50,402 nucleotides of DNA from an uncultured Acidobacteriota bacterium (lineage in GTDB: Bacteria; Acidobacteriota; Thermoanaerobaculia; Gp7-AA8), in assembly GCA_937870635.1 (NCBI GenBank), contig CALMZP010000157.1, forward strand, positions 1 through 50,402, read 5' to 3'. The first letter of the stretch is position 1. Each line of letters opens with the position of its first letter. Of this stretch, positions 8,450-16,376 are shown one piece after another. A program made the translations under genes and the position numbers. A model generated the notes under the pieces. The model saw only the letters and a program-made list of their open reading frames with translations. It was not told the origin of the DNA and did no database searches.

Positions 8450-8760
8450 TTCTCGACGCGTTGACATCCGCAAAGGGGCATTCGCGCCGCATTTGCCTCG
8501 ATGATCCAGGCATCATCGTGGGCCGTTCCGGATCGTTGACATCCGCCTTGGAGCGTTCGATCCGTAACCTGACCTCGCGAACCTTCGCTTCCGAGGTCTT
8601 CTACGTCGCGTTGATATCCGCAAAGGGGCGTTCGCGCCGTAGCTGCCTTGATGACTTATCGCGTCATTCGCGGCCACCTCACATCGTTGACATCTGCGAT
8701 AAAGCATCCGATGTGAAGCACGCGAATGCTAATCGGAAATCAACGCGAAGTGCTGTTAAC
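8450..8760 (-). ncRNA. Candidate structured RNA: four tandem 75-nt units
   Basis: The motif CGTTGACATCCG (plus strand) recurs at 8459, 8534, 8609 and 8685, a spacing of 75, 75 and 76 bases. Units 1 and 3 are most alike; units 2 and 4 are diverged. Read on the minus strand each unit ends in GCGGATGTCAACG or a variant, and each carries its own stem at an equivalent place: CGATGAT/ATCATCG, GACCTCG/CGAGGTC, ATGAC/GTCAT, AGCAC/GTGCT. The stem bases differ while pairing is kept. Two units also hold GGCG-CGAA-CGCC-type hairpins. The terminator at 8409-8449 follows. No convincing protein frame covers it. A defined RNA class cannot be named from sequence alone. Confidence 0.5.
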
Positions 8761-8901
8761 TTTTCATCGTTTTTCAACAGCCATCCGCAGCGTGCATACA
8801 GAACTTTGTGCAGTTCGAACACGTCCCCTGTGCGAATGCACAACAAATGTTGCAACCCCTGTTGAAATCTTTTTACTTATGTGAGGTGACATACTGCGCG
8901 C

Positions 8902-9663
8902 ATGACAGGCCATGCCTCTTCTTCCGCACCGTCGAATGTCGCCGAGCCCAGCCACGCCGAGCGTGTTCGCACGCTCCTCGATCGCGAAACCATCGGCACG
9001 CTCGCGACGAATTCGGACCGTCATGCGGGCTTTCCGTTCGCATCGGTCATGCCGTACGCGCTCTCCTCAGACGGCGCGCCGCTGTTTCTCATCAGCGGCA
9101 TGGCCATTCACACGCAGAATCTTCTCGCTGACCCGCGCGCGAGTCTTCTCGTCATGCAGAGCGGCGGCGACACCGATCCTCTCGGTCTCCAGCGCGCCAC
9201 TCTTCTGGGCAACGTGCGCCGGATCGAGAATCCGGGCGAGCCCGTTCGCAACGTGTACCTGCAGCGGCACCCCAATGCGAAGCACTGGATCTCCTTTTCT
9301 GATTTCTCGTTCTTCCAGCTCGAGGTCGTGGAGATCTATTACGTGGGTGGTTTCGGCGTCATGGGGTGGGTCCAGGCTCGCGATTACGCAGCAGCGGCCG
9401 TGGATCCGCTCGCCGCCGCGTCGGCAGGAATCATCGAGCACATGAATCGGGATCATGCCGGCGCGCTGCGCAACATCACGCGCCGGTTCGGCGGCCTCGA
9501 AGCGCTCGAAGCGCAGATGGTGTCCTGCGACCGCCTCGGTTTCGTCGTGCGTGTGAAAACGGCGGAGGGGATGAAGGGAACGCGAATCGCCTTTCCCGAA
9601 GAGGTGCGATCAGCCGAGGACGCGCGAAGAGTGCTCGTGGCGATGTCGAAAGAGTCGCGGTAA
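8902..9663 (+). CDS. HugZ-like FMN-barrel protein with DUF2470 tail
   Basis: A 253-residue protein of the pyridoxamine-5'-phosphate-oxidase-like split-barrel fold. Residues about 18-150 form the barrel (RTLLDRETIGTLATNSD, PFASVMPYAL, LFLISGMAIHTQNL, GNVRRI). Residues about 170-250 are the DUF2470/heme-iron-utilisation domain with EHMNRDHAGALRNI, the segment that binds heme in HugZ relatives. Family members bind flavin or heme and some degrade heme. GAGGTGA lies 12 bases before the ATG, further than ideal. The 240 bases upstream hold weak promoter-like AT-rich sequence but no clear site. It is convergent with the MFS gene. Confidence 0.85.
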   Translation: MTGHASSSAPSNVAEPSHAERVRTLLDRETIGTLATNSDRHAGFPFASVMPYALSSDGAPLFLISGMAIHTQNLLADPRASLLVMQSGGDTDPLGLQRATLLGNVRRIENPGEPVRNVYLQRHPNAKHWISFSDFSFFQLEVVEIYYVGGFGVMGWVQARDYAAAAVDPLAAASAGIIEHMNRDHAGALRNITRRFGGLEALEAQMVSCDRLGFVVRVKTAEGMKGTRIAFPEEVRSAEDARRVLVAMSKESR

Positions 9664-9670
9664 CGCACCA

Positions 9671-9702
9671 CCTTCTCCCCCGGTCTCCGTTGGGGGAGAA
9701 GG
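9671..9702. terminator. Hairpin between convergent genes
   Basis: An 11-bp perfect inverted repeat, CCTTCTCCCCC and GGGGGAGAAGG with a 10-base loop, lies between the HugZ-like stop and the MFS stop. It has no T run on either side, so it may be a weak bidirectional terminator or a dispersed palindrome. Confidence 0.5.
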
Positions 9703-9712
9703 GCGCAGAAGC

Positions 9713-11143
9713 TCAGTGCGTGGCTTCTTCCGCGGCGCGCGCGGCGCGTTCGCCTTCCTCCACGTTGACGAGGGTGAGGATCGCTCCGCCGGCGAGGAAG
9801 AACACGATGACGGCCAGGATCGCGTTCCTGCTCGATCCCGTCGCTCCGATGATCGACGCGAACAGAAATGGCCCGAAGATGCCCGCGAACTTGCTGAACA
9901 CGCTGTAGAACCCGAAGAACTCGCCTGACTTGTGCCGGGGGATGAGCATCGCGAACATCGACCTGCTCAGCGCCTGCGTTCCGCCCTGAACCAGTCCCAG
10001 GAGCCCGGCGAGCACATAGAAATGCGCGGCGGTGCGCATGTAGTAGCCGACCACGCTGATCACCAGGTAAACGACGAGGCCCGCGAAGATGGCGCGCTTG
10101 GCTCCGATCCGGCCGGCGAGCGCGCCGAAGAGAAACGTGGCCGGGATGCCCACGAACTGCACGATCAGAATCGCGGCGATCACGGAGCCCCGCGGGATGC
10201 GAAGCTCCGTTGCGTACGCCGCGGCCATCCTCTGAATCGTCGCGATCCCGTCGTTGTAAATGAGAAATGCCAGGAGCATGACGAACGCATGTTTGTACCC
10301 CCGGAGCTCATGGAACGTCTCCATGAGCCGCGTGAAGGCGACGCGCGCCGGATTCTGGCCGGCTTGTTCATCCTGTTCGAGCCGTCGCGGCGGCTCGGGT
10401 ACGTGACGGAACATCGGGATGGAGAACACCAGCCACCACACGGCCACCGACGCGAGGGAGAGGCGAACCGGCAGCGTGGCATCGACGCCTTCCAGTCCGA
10501 ACCATTGAGGCTTGAGGATGACTGCGAGATTCACGGCGAGCATGATCCCGCCGCCGAGGTATCCGAGCGCGTACGCGCCGGTGGAGACGCGGTCGATCTC
10601 ACTCTCGGAGGCGATGTGGGGCAGGAGCGCGTCGTAGAAGACGACGGCTGCCGCGGCGCCGATCGCCGCCAGGACGAACAGTGCCGAAGCGAGCTGCAGC
10701 TCGCCCCTGTCGACGAAGAACATCCCTGCGCAGGCCAGTACACCGATGGTCATCGCCGCGGCGAGCATCTTCTTCTTCGCGGCGGCGTAATCAGCGATGG
10801 CGCCGAGGATCGGGGAGAGGAGGGCCACGATGGCGATGGCGATGCCGTTGGAGAGCGCCCACCACTGCGCCGCCTTCGTCGCGCCCGCATCCGCTCCCGC
10901 TGTCTGAATGAAGTAGATCGGGAAGACCGCGACCATGATCGTCGTCTGGACGGGCGAGATCGCCCAGTCGTACATCGCCCACGCGCGCAGCTCGCGGCGG
11001 TGGAGACCCAGGCGCTCGAGAAGTGGGGGCTTGGCGATGGGCGATTGTACGCATTCCTGGGGACGGCGCCCGCCCTGCTCTGAAGATCTCTGTGGTTTTC
11101 GGTCGGCAAGCTGCCGCACTCGTGATCTTGTGACAGGTGTCAC
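9713..11143 (-). CDS. MFS transporter, UMF1 (Atg22-like) family
   Basis: A long hydrophobic protein with about 12 helices. The motif LRAWAMYDWAISPVQTTI near the N terminus is typical of UMF1/Atg22-like transporters, and the second half opens with YKHAFVMLLAFLIYNDGIATI, also characteristic. Substrates are unknown; yeast Atg22 exports amino acids from the vacuole. The start is uncertain: the frame extends to a GTG at 11143 with another GTG at 11119, and the region between them overlaps the dispersed palindrome at 11104-11123. Homology begins only at about residue 40 (LLERLGLHRREL), with no ATG between. Confidence 0.85.
   Translation of the reverse strand: MTPVTRSRVRQLADRKPQRSSEQGGRRPQECVQSPIAKPPLLERLGLHRRELRAWAMYDWAISPVQTTIMVAVFPIYFIQTAGADAGATKAAQWWALSNGIAIAIVALLSPILGAIADYAAAKKKMLAAAMTIGVLACAGMFFVDRGELQLASALFVLAAIGAAAAVVFYDALLPHIASESEIDRVSTGAYALGYLGGGIMLAVNLAVILKPQWFGLEGVDATLPVRLSLASVAVWWLVFSIPMFRHVPEPPRRLEQDEQAGQNPARVAFTRLMETFHELRGYKHAFVMLLAFLIYNDGIATIQRMAAAYATELRIPRGSVIAAILIVQFVGIPATFLFGALAGRIGAKRAIFAGLVVYLVISVVGYYMRTAAHFYVLAGLLGLVQGGTQALSRSMFAMLIPRHKSGEFFGFYSVFSKFAGIFGPFLFASIIGATGSSRNAILAVIVFFLAGGAILTLVNVEEGERAARAAEEATH
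11104..11123. repeat. Dispersed palindrome REP-C, copy 1
   Basis: CGGCAAGCTGCCGCACTCGTG matches, in inverse orientation, the sequences at 34216-34236 and 45252-45272, and in the same orientation 34442-34460. The core CGGCAGCTTGCTGCCG-type palindrome can form a short hairpin. Here it overlaps the doubtful N terminus of the MFS frame. Confidence 0.8.
11131..11142. promoter_or_regulatory. Palindrome in divergent promoter region
   Basis: TGACAGGTGTCA is a perfect 12-bp palindrome lying between the divergent MFS and NfnA-like genes. Its form suits a dimeric repressor site, but no regulator gene is adjacent and a single copy is weak evidence. Confidence 0.25.
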
Positions 11144-11216
11144 CCGACGCTCGTGTCAGCCATCTCAATCCATTGTTCGGGGTGGCTGCTAACGTCGCGG
11201 GCAGGAAGGTGACGGA

Positions 11217-12077
11217 ATGTTCCCAATCGTGAACGCGACGCTGCTCGCCCCCGGCGTCAAGCAGTTCGAGATCGAAGCACCGCGCATCGCCCGGAAACAG
11301 CAGCCGGGGCAGTTCGTGATCATCCGGATCCACGACGCCGGCGAGCGCATTCCGCTGACGATCAAGTCCTCCGACCCGAAGAAGGGAACCATCACCCTCG
11401 TCGTGCAGGCGATCGGCAAGACCACTTCGCTTCTGAACGAGCTCGGCAGGGGCGACGCGATCCTCGATGTGGCCGGGCCTCTCGGCAAGCCGTCCGAGAT
11501 CGAGAAGTACGGCCGGTGTGTGGTCATCGGCGGCGGCGTCGGAACGGCGATCGCGCTGCCGACGGCTCAGGCCCTCAAAGATGCCGGCAACCACGTCACC
11601 GCGATCCTCGGCGCGCGCACGAAGAATCTCCTCATCCTGGAGAAAGAGGTCCGCGAGGCCTCGCACGAAGTCTTCGTGATGACCGACGACGGAAGTTACG
11701 GCGGCAGGGGTCTCGTCACCGACAAGCTGCGTGAGCTGATCGGTGAGGCCGACTTCGTGCTCGCCATCGGGCCCGTTCCGATGATGCGCGCGGTCGCGGA
11801 AGCCACGCGGCCGCGGGCGATCAAGACGGTTGTCAGCCTCAACTCGATCATGGTCGACGGCACAGGGATGTGCGGAGGGTGCCGCGTGGCCATCGGCAAC
11901 GAGAGCAAGTTCGCCTGTGTCGACGGCCCGGAGTTCGACGCGCATCAGGTCGACTTCGGCGTGCTCATGCAGAGAAACGCGATGTATCGCGATGCCGAGC
12001 AGCAATTACTGGCGCACTTCAAGGAGCACCGCGCCGAAGAAGTCGCGCGCGTCAGGGGAGCCTGCGCCCATGTCTAA
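11217..12077 (+). CDS. Ferredoxin-NADP reductase-like subunit (NfnA/SudB type)
   Basis: A 286-residue FAD/NAD-binding protein of the sulfide dehydrogenase/NfnA family. It has an FAD-binding barrel (QQPGQFVIIRIHDAGERIPLTI), a nucleotide-binding region (CVVIGGGVGTAIALP) and the C-terminal [2Fe-2S] motif GMCGGCRV with a third Cys in FACVDGPEF. With the GltA-like partner it should form a flavin-iron-sulfur enzyme that moves electrons between NAD(P)H and ferredoxin or a similar carrier. AGGAAGG seven bases before the ATG supports the start. It overlaps the next gene by 8 bases, as is usual for this pair. Confidence 0.9.
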   Translation: MFPIVNATLLAPGVKQFEIEAPRIARKQQPGQFVIIRIHDAGERIPLTIKSSDPKKGTITLVVQAIGKTTSLLNELGRGDAILDVAGPLGKPSEIEKYGRCVVIGGGVGTAIALPTAQALKDAGNHVTAILGARTKNLLILEKEVREASHEVFVMTDDGSYGGRGLVTDKLRELIGEADFVLAIGPVPMMRAVAEATRPRAIKTVVSLNSIMVDGTGMCGGCRVAIGNESKFACVDGPEFDAHQVDFGVLMQRNAMYRDAEQQLLAHFKEHRAEEVARVRGACAHV

Positions 12078-13518
12078 CACCATCCCGAACAAGGAACGGA
12101 TGAAGCTTCCCCGGCAGCACATGCCGGAGATCGCCGCCGATGTTCGCGCGCGCAATTTCGAGGAAGTGAATCTCGGCTTCGAAGCCAATGCGGCCATCAT
12201 CGAATCGCTCCGCTGCCTGGCGTGCAAGACGCCGACGTGCACGCGCTCCTGTCCCGTGGGCGTGGACGTCAAAGAGTTCCTGGCCCGCATCATCGATAAG
12301 GACTACCTCGGCGCCGCGGCCGTGATCCGCAGAGACAATGCACTCCCGGCCATCACCGGGCGCGTCTGCCCCCAGGAAGATCAGTGCGAAGGCGACTGCC
12401 TCGTCGCCAAGCGCAACGAATCGGTCGCGATCGGACATCTCGAACGCTTCGTGGCCGACTACGAGCGCAAGACTGGTCAGATCGGGATTCCGGAGAACGC
12501 TCCGTCCACGGCGAAGAAAGTGGCGATCGTCGGCAGCGGCCCGGCCGGCCTGAGCGCGGCGGGAGATCTCGTGCAGCAGGGCCACAAGGTCCGTGTCTTC
12601 GAAGCGCTGCACGAGCTGGGCGGTGTGCTGGTCTACGGCATCCCCGAGTTTCGCCTTCCGAAGGACATCGTGCGTCAGGAAGTCGATGTGCTCCGCAAGA
12701 GGGGAGTGGAATTCGAGACGAACGTCATCGTCGGCAAGACGGTCACCGTCGATGAGCTCCTCGGAGAAGAAGGATACGACGCGGTCTTCGTCGCCACGGG
12801 GGCCGGCCTGCCGCAATTTCTCGGCGTCCCGGGCGAGAACCTGAATGGTGTCTATTCTGCGAACGAGTTCCTGACGCGCGTCAACCTCATGCGCGCGTAC
12901 CGGTTCCCCGATTACGACGAGCCGGTCTACGACTGCCGCGGCAAAGACGTGGTCGTCGTCGGCGGCGGGAACACCGCGATGGACGCCGTGCGCACGGCGC
13001 GGCGCCTCGGTGCCCGCAACGCGTACCTCGTCTACCGGCGCGGCGAAGAGGAGATGCCGGCACGCAAGGAAGAGGTCAAGCATGCGAAGGAAGAAGGGAT
13101 CGAGTTCCGCATGCTGACGAATCCCGTCGAGCTGATCGGCGACGAGCGCGGATGGCTCACCGGGGTCCGCTGCGTGCGGATGGAGCTCGGCGAGCCGGGA
13201 GCAGACGGCCGGCGCAAACCCGTCCCGGTTGCAGGATCGGAGTTCGTGATCGATGCGTCGCTCGTGATCGTGGCCGTCGGTACGTCGGCCAATCCGCTCG
13301 TGCAGTCGACCACACCCGATCTGAAGACGACGAAGAAGAACTACATCGAAGCCGATCCTGAGACGCTGCGAACGTCGAAGAAAGGCGTGTTCGCCGGCGG
13401 CGACATCGTGACCGGCGGCGCAACGGTCATCCTGGCCATGGGCGCCGGACGGAAGGCGGCAAAGGGAATCGGGGAGTATTTGAGCTCGGGCGCGTGGCCG
13501 TTAACGGTTAACGGTTAA
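12070..13518 (+). CDS. gltA: NADPH-dependent glutamate synthase small-subunit-like (GltA/NfnB)
   Basis: A 482-residue protein with an N-terminal twin-cluster region (RCLACKTPTCTRSCPVGVDV, then GRVCPQEDQCEGDC), followed by FAD motif AIVGSGPAGLSAA, NADPH motif VVVVGGGNTAMDAVRTA and a final FAD motif GVFAGGDIVTGGATV. The eight cysteines fit two [4Fe-4S] clusters. Paired with the upstream NfnA-like gene it is more likely NfnB, an electron-bifurcating transhydrogenase subunit, than a true glutamate synthase; databases use both names. The final residues PLTVNG and the stop codon are encoded by a GTTAACG heptamer array that starts inside the gene. Confidence 0.9.
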   Translation: MSNTIPNKERMKLPRQHMPEIAADVRARNFEEVNLGFEANAAIIESLRCLACKTPTCTRSCPVGVDVKEFLARIIDKDYLGAAAVIRRDNALPAITGRVCPQEDQCEGDCLVAKRNESVAIGHLERFVADYERKTGQIGIPENAPSTAKKVAIVGSGPAGLSAAGDLVQQGHKVRVFEALHELGGVLVYGIPEFRLPKDIVRQEVDVLRKRGVEFETNVIVGKTVTVDELLGEEGYDAVFVATGAGLPQFLGVPGENLNGVYSANEFLTRVNLMRAYRFPDYDEPVYDCRGKDVVVVGGGNTAMDAVRTARRLGARNAYLVYRRGEEEMPARKEEVKHAKEEGIEFRMLTNPVELIGDERGWLTGVRCVRMELGEPGADGRRKPVPVAGSEFVIDASLVIVAVGTSANPLVQSTTPDLKTTKKNYIEADPETLRTSKKGVFAGGDIVTGGATVILAMGAGRKAAKGIGEYLSSGAWPLTVNG

Positions 13519-13527
13519 CGGTTAACG
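13500..13527. repeat. Heptamer array, four copies of GTTAACG
   Basis: Four exact tandem copies span 13500-13527. The third copy supplies the TAA stop of the GltA-like gene (13516-13518). The same unit recurs at 20681-20722 and, inverted, at 20509-20547. Confidence 0.95.
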
Positions 13528-13543
13528 GGCGTATTCTGACTCC

Positions 13544-14770
13544 ATGCGCTGGACCGCTCTTCTGCTCATTGTGGCGGCCGCATCCGTTGCGGCGCGGCCG
13601 GCGTCGACTCGCTGTGAGGTTGTCAGCGTTCCCATCGACGACCTCACGACCGACGTGCGTCTCGTCGGCTGCGGCAGCGAGCACACGAAGAACACGCTGT
13701 GGCACCTCGACCGCGCCGACTCCCTCACAGGGGTTCTCGACGGGACAGTCGACCGTCCGGCCACAGGAAAAGGTGTCGTCGTCTATGTCTACGACAGCGG
13801 CATTCGTGCCGATCACGATGAATTCGCGCGGCCCGGCGGGACGAACGTCATCGCCGCTCTCGATCCTGGGCGCGAGCTCGGGTTTGCGCCTGAAACCTGC
13901 ACGAGTGGATTCGCCGCGCCGCTCGATCCCTGCCGGGACACGGCCACTCCGTCCTCGCACTGGGTCTTCACGCATGGAACCGCGACGGCGTCAATCGTCG
14001 CCGGACGAACCACCGGTGTGGCACCCGATGCGAGTCTCGTCGCCGTCCATGTCGCCCGCTTCGACGCGCTGCTCTACCTGGAAGGACTCGATTCCATCAT
14101 CCGGCATGCGTGGGACAGCGCGACACCACCGTTTCGGACAGCGATCGTCAATATGAGCCTGTTGCCGGCCGCCGACGGTGATCCCTACGCCAACGGCCTG
14201 GAAGCGAAGATGCGCGACATGATCTACGGTGTCGATGCCGAGGGACGCCGCGATCCGAACGGAAAGCGGTTCCTGTTCGTGAGCATTGCCGGGAACTACC
14301 ACTCCAGGCGGCAGGAGAATCCGCCGCGTCTCTACGGTCAATGCGACGCGCAGCGCCGGGTGGCAATGTTTCCGGCTACGCGGGGAACGGCGATCGACGG
14401 GCTGATCGTCGTCGGCGGAATCACTCCGGAGAACCGCGTGTGGGAAGGAAGCTGCATCGGCGACGCCATCGACATTCTCGCGCCGGCCTCGGACATGCTC
14501 GTGGCCACGCTTACGGGACGCGATCATTATCGAAGCTCCCATCGCGTCTACGGCCAGCTTCCGAATGCCGGAACGTCCTACGCGGCGCCCTACGTATCCG
14601 GTCTGGCCGCGCTTCTCCTCGAAAAGTCGCCGGACCTCTCACCGGAGGATCTCGAGCGCATCATCAAATCAGGAGCGTCGCGCGTTGCCGACGCGAACGA
14701 GACCACGGCGGGCGGGCGCGTGGCGATCTTTGACCGGCCGGCGGCGCCGCGGCGCCGCGCTCTTCGCTAG
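13544..14770 (+). CDS. Secreted subtilisin-family serine protease (S8)
   Basis: A 408-residue protein beginning with a signal peptide (MRWTALLLIVAAASVAA). The catalytic triad is visible: Asp84 in VYVYDSGIRADHDEF, His144 in THGTATASIVAG and Ser345 in NAGTSYAAPYVSGLAALLL. The oxyanion Asn251 is in VSIAGNYHS. Several cysteines (24, 43, 119, 130, 267, 304) suggest disulfides outside the cytoplasm. The prodomain is very short or absent, which is unusual for subtilisins that need one to fold. It begins 17 bases after the heptamer array and stands alone, with a convergent small gene downstream. Confidence 0.92.
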   Translation: MRWTALLLIVAAASVAARPASTRCEVVSVPIDDLTTDVRLVGCGSEHTKNTLWHLDRADSLTGVLDGTVDRPATGKGVVVYVYDSGIRADHDEFARPGGTNVIAALDPGRELGFAPETCTSGFAAPLDPCRDTATPSSHWVFTHGTATASIVAGRTTGVAPDASLVAVHVARFDALLYLEGLDSIIRHAWDSATPPFRTAIVNMSLLPAADGDPYANGLEAKMRDMIYGVDAEGRRDPNGKRFLFVSIAGNYHSRRQENPPRLYGQCDAQRRVAMFPATRGTAIDGLIVVGGITPENRVWEGSCIGDAIDILAPASDMLVATLTGRDHYRSSHRVYGQLPNAGTSYAAPYVSGLAALLLEKSPDLSPEDLERIIKSGASRVADANETTAGGRVAIFDRPAAPRRRALR

Positions 14771-14778
14771 TTATCCGG

Positions 14779-14982
14779 TCACGGCGCAGCGCGCCGCATC
14801 TCGCGCAGCGCATGTTCGAGAAGGCCGCGCGCATCGAGAAGGAATGAACGTGCGTCGCCGATCATCCCTCCGCGGTTTCCCGTTTCACGCAGATATCCGT
14901 CCACGATCCGCGCGAAGAACCGGTCGGGCCATCCCGGGTGTGCCGCTTCGGCTGTGTCGAACTCCTCCATGCCGCGCGTCAT
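14779..14982 (-). CDS. Small hypothetical protein
   Basis: A 67-residue frame, rich in Arg and Glu, with a natural-looking helical sequence (RFFARIVDGYLRETGN, FLLDARGLLEHALREMR). It follows the zinc-ribbon/PH gene by 34 bases on the same strand and is convergent with the protease. There is no clear ribosome-binding site before ATG 14982 or the in-frame ATG 14970. Function unknown; it fills the gap without overlapping a real gene, which is the main support. Confidence 0.45.
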   Translation of the reverse strand: MTRGMEEFDTAEAAHPGWPDRFFARIVDGYLRETGNRGGMIGDARSFLLDARGLLEHALREMRRAAP

Positions 14983-15016
14983 ACGCGAGACTGGAACGGG
15001 AGTGCATCTGGTTTTT

Positions 15017-15655
15017 CTAAGTGGGCCGCGTGAACACCTGGCGCTGGCTGGCCTGATATGAATGCGTCCGGATCATCTCTCGCACGCCGCGGGGATCGGC
15101 GATTCCGCGGAGCATGTAGACCGGCGTGTTCTTGTCGGATGACATGATCGTCACGTGGCCGATCCCCAGGATCCGATGGAGGAAGCTCTGGGAGAACAGC
15201 GAGTCGTCGATGAGCCGCATGTCGATCTCGTTGAGTGATTTCGTGAAGAGGCCCTGCTCGATGAGCACGCGCTGATTCGTGACCGTGTATCGCGTGCTGC
15301 GGAGCATGATCAGTCCGACGACGAAGCTGACGCCGAGGATGAGCGAGGCGACGATCGCGACGATCAGGCCGACCGTGAGGAGTCCCGTGCGCGACGATTC
15401 ATCGTTCGCCGCTCCCGCAACGAACCACATGACGAGCGGCAGGATGAGGGCCGCGAAGACGAGGCCGAGGAGCCGCCCGGTCAGGAGGACCCACGACGGT
15501 GAGCCGTGCCAGACGGTCTCCTCCTTCGCAGGGGGAGGAGCGGCGGAAGGCAGAATCGGCGCCGTGGCGGCGGGAGACGGGCGCCCGCAGTGCGGGCAGT
15601 GTGGCGCGAGCGTGGACACGTCGCGGCCGCAATCGGGACAGGCGATGACCGGCAT
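15017..15655 (-). CDS. Zinc-ribbon plus bacterial PH-domain membrane protein
   Basis: A 212-residue protein. The first 25 residues form a zinc ribbon with two CxxC pairs (CPDCGRD, CPHCGRP). After a Pro/Ala-rich linker come two hydrophobic helices (LLGLVFAALILPLVMWFVA and LIVAIVASLILGVSFVVGL), then a bPH_2/DUF304 domain (TRYTVTNQRVLIEQGLFTKSLNEIDM, ending in the VTIMSSDKNTPVYML strand). The PH-like part is probably cytoplasmic beside the membrane. Function is not known for this family. The ATG at 15655 starts just before the zinc ribbon. Confidence 0.8.
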   Translation of the reverse strand: MPVIACPDCGRDVSTLAPHCPHCGRPSPAATAPILPSAAPPPAKEETVWHGSPSWVLLTGRLLGLVFAALILPLVMWFVAGAANDESSRTGLLTVGLIVAIVASLILGVSFVVGLIMLRSTRYTVTNQRVLIEQGLFTKSLNEIDMRLIDDSLFSQSFLHRILGIGHVTIMSSDKNTPVYMLRGIADPRGVREMIRTHSYQASQRQVFTRPT

Positions 15656-15710
15656 GCCCGGAATTGTATCGTCCGCCCCGCCCCCCGGCCCGTGAGCGCA
15701 CCCACCCCGC

Positions 15711-15856
15711 CACCGTGACGCCGACCACCCTTCCCACCGTGACGTCCGCCACCCGATCCGCCGTGACGCCGCCCGCCCATTCCGCCGCGGACGAAAACAC
15801 ATTTACGGGGGATGAGCGGGTGGCGTCACGGTGGAGAGGGCGGGTGGCGTTACCAT
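15711..15856. repeat. 24-bp direct repeats with inverted copies
   Basis: Three 24-bp direct copies of a unit beginning CACCGTGACGCC lie at 15711-15734, 15735-15758 and 15759-15782 with a few changes. About 35 bases later the unit returns inverted (GGGTGGCGTCACGGTG at 15819-15834, and GGGTGGCGTTACCATG at 15841-15856). The right copies end seven bases before the ATG of the next gene. This repeats the inverted-pair layout seen in the heptamer arrays but with a longer unit. Confidence 0.8.
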
Positions 15857-15862
15857 GTCCAC

Positions 15863-16360
15863 ATGATCCGCACCGGCGTCGCCCTCTTCCTCACATTGAT
15901 GATGACTGATGCCGTGCTGGGTCAGGAATTCGGCAGCGTGTCGGGTGGACAGATCAAGGTTCTCACGAAGGGGCCGAAGAAAATGTCCGGATCCCTCGGC
16001 ATCAGCCGGTCCAGCCAGGCGGTCAACGGATACGAGGCGACGCTCGGAGGGGAGCTTCTCGACGAACGGATCTGGTTTTTCGCGGCAGCGTCGATCCTGC
16101 CGGAGGTCTCGGTGAGCTCGCGGGTCGGAACGATCGACGCGAAGCTCGACACCCAGCTCGGCAGCCGCAGCACCCTCGGCGCGTCGTTCAGTCAGCAGCC
16201 GGGGGAACCGGCGTTTGCCACGAACATCGTTCCAGCCATCGTTCCGTCGTCGTTCCTGTCGCTGCGTTACACAGGTGTGATCTCGGAAAGCATCTTCTTC
16301 AATGCGTCCGCGACGCGCACGACCATCAGCAGCACTTCGAATCGACCTGACCCACGGTAG
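15863..16360 (+). CDS. Hypothetical secreted beta-rich protein, possibly truncated
   Basis: A 165-residue frame. ATG 15863 gives a signal peptide (MIRTGVALFLTLMMTDAVLG). The rest alternates polar and hydrophobic residues (GSLGISRSSQAVNGYEATLG, RIWFFAAASIL, SSFLSLRYTGVIS, SIFFNASATRTTI), as in outer-membrane beta-barrels, and resembles an internal stretch of a TonB-dependent carboxypeptidase-regulatory-like receptor. At this length it would be a fragment of such a receptor, ending in the unlikely tail SSTSNRPDPR. It could be a small independent barrel. It converges on the transketolase gene. Confidence 0.5.
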   Translation: MIRTGVALFLTLMMTDAVLGQEFGSVSGGQIKVLTKGPKKMSGSLGISRSSQAVNGYEATLGGELLDERIWFFAAASILPEVSVSSRVGTIDAKLDTQLGSRSTLGASFSQQPGEPAFATNIVPAIVPSSFLSLRYTGVISESIFFNASATRTTISSTSNRPDPR

Positions 16361-16376
16361 GCCGGGCGGCAGGCGT

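Noticed and set aside
8459-8700. Possible CRISPR array, because a motif recurs at even spacing
   Set aside because: The repeat is only about 12 bases, the rest of each unit is related and not unique spacer, and no cas genes are near.
8459-8700. Tandem promoters, because TTGACA recurs on the plus strand
   Set aside because: No -10 element lies 16-18 bases after any copy, and the similarity extends well beyond the hexamer.
9932-11083. Long plus-strand frame of about 383 residues opposite the MFS gene
   Set aside because: Highly charged, no hydrophobic core or motifs, as expected for the complement of a membrane protein gene.
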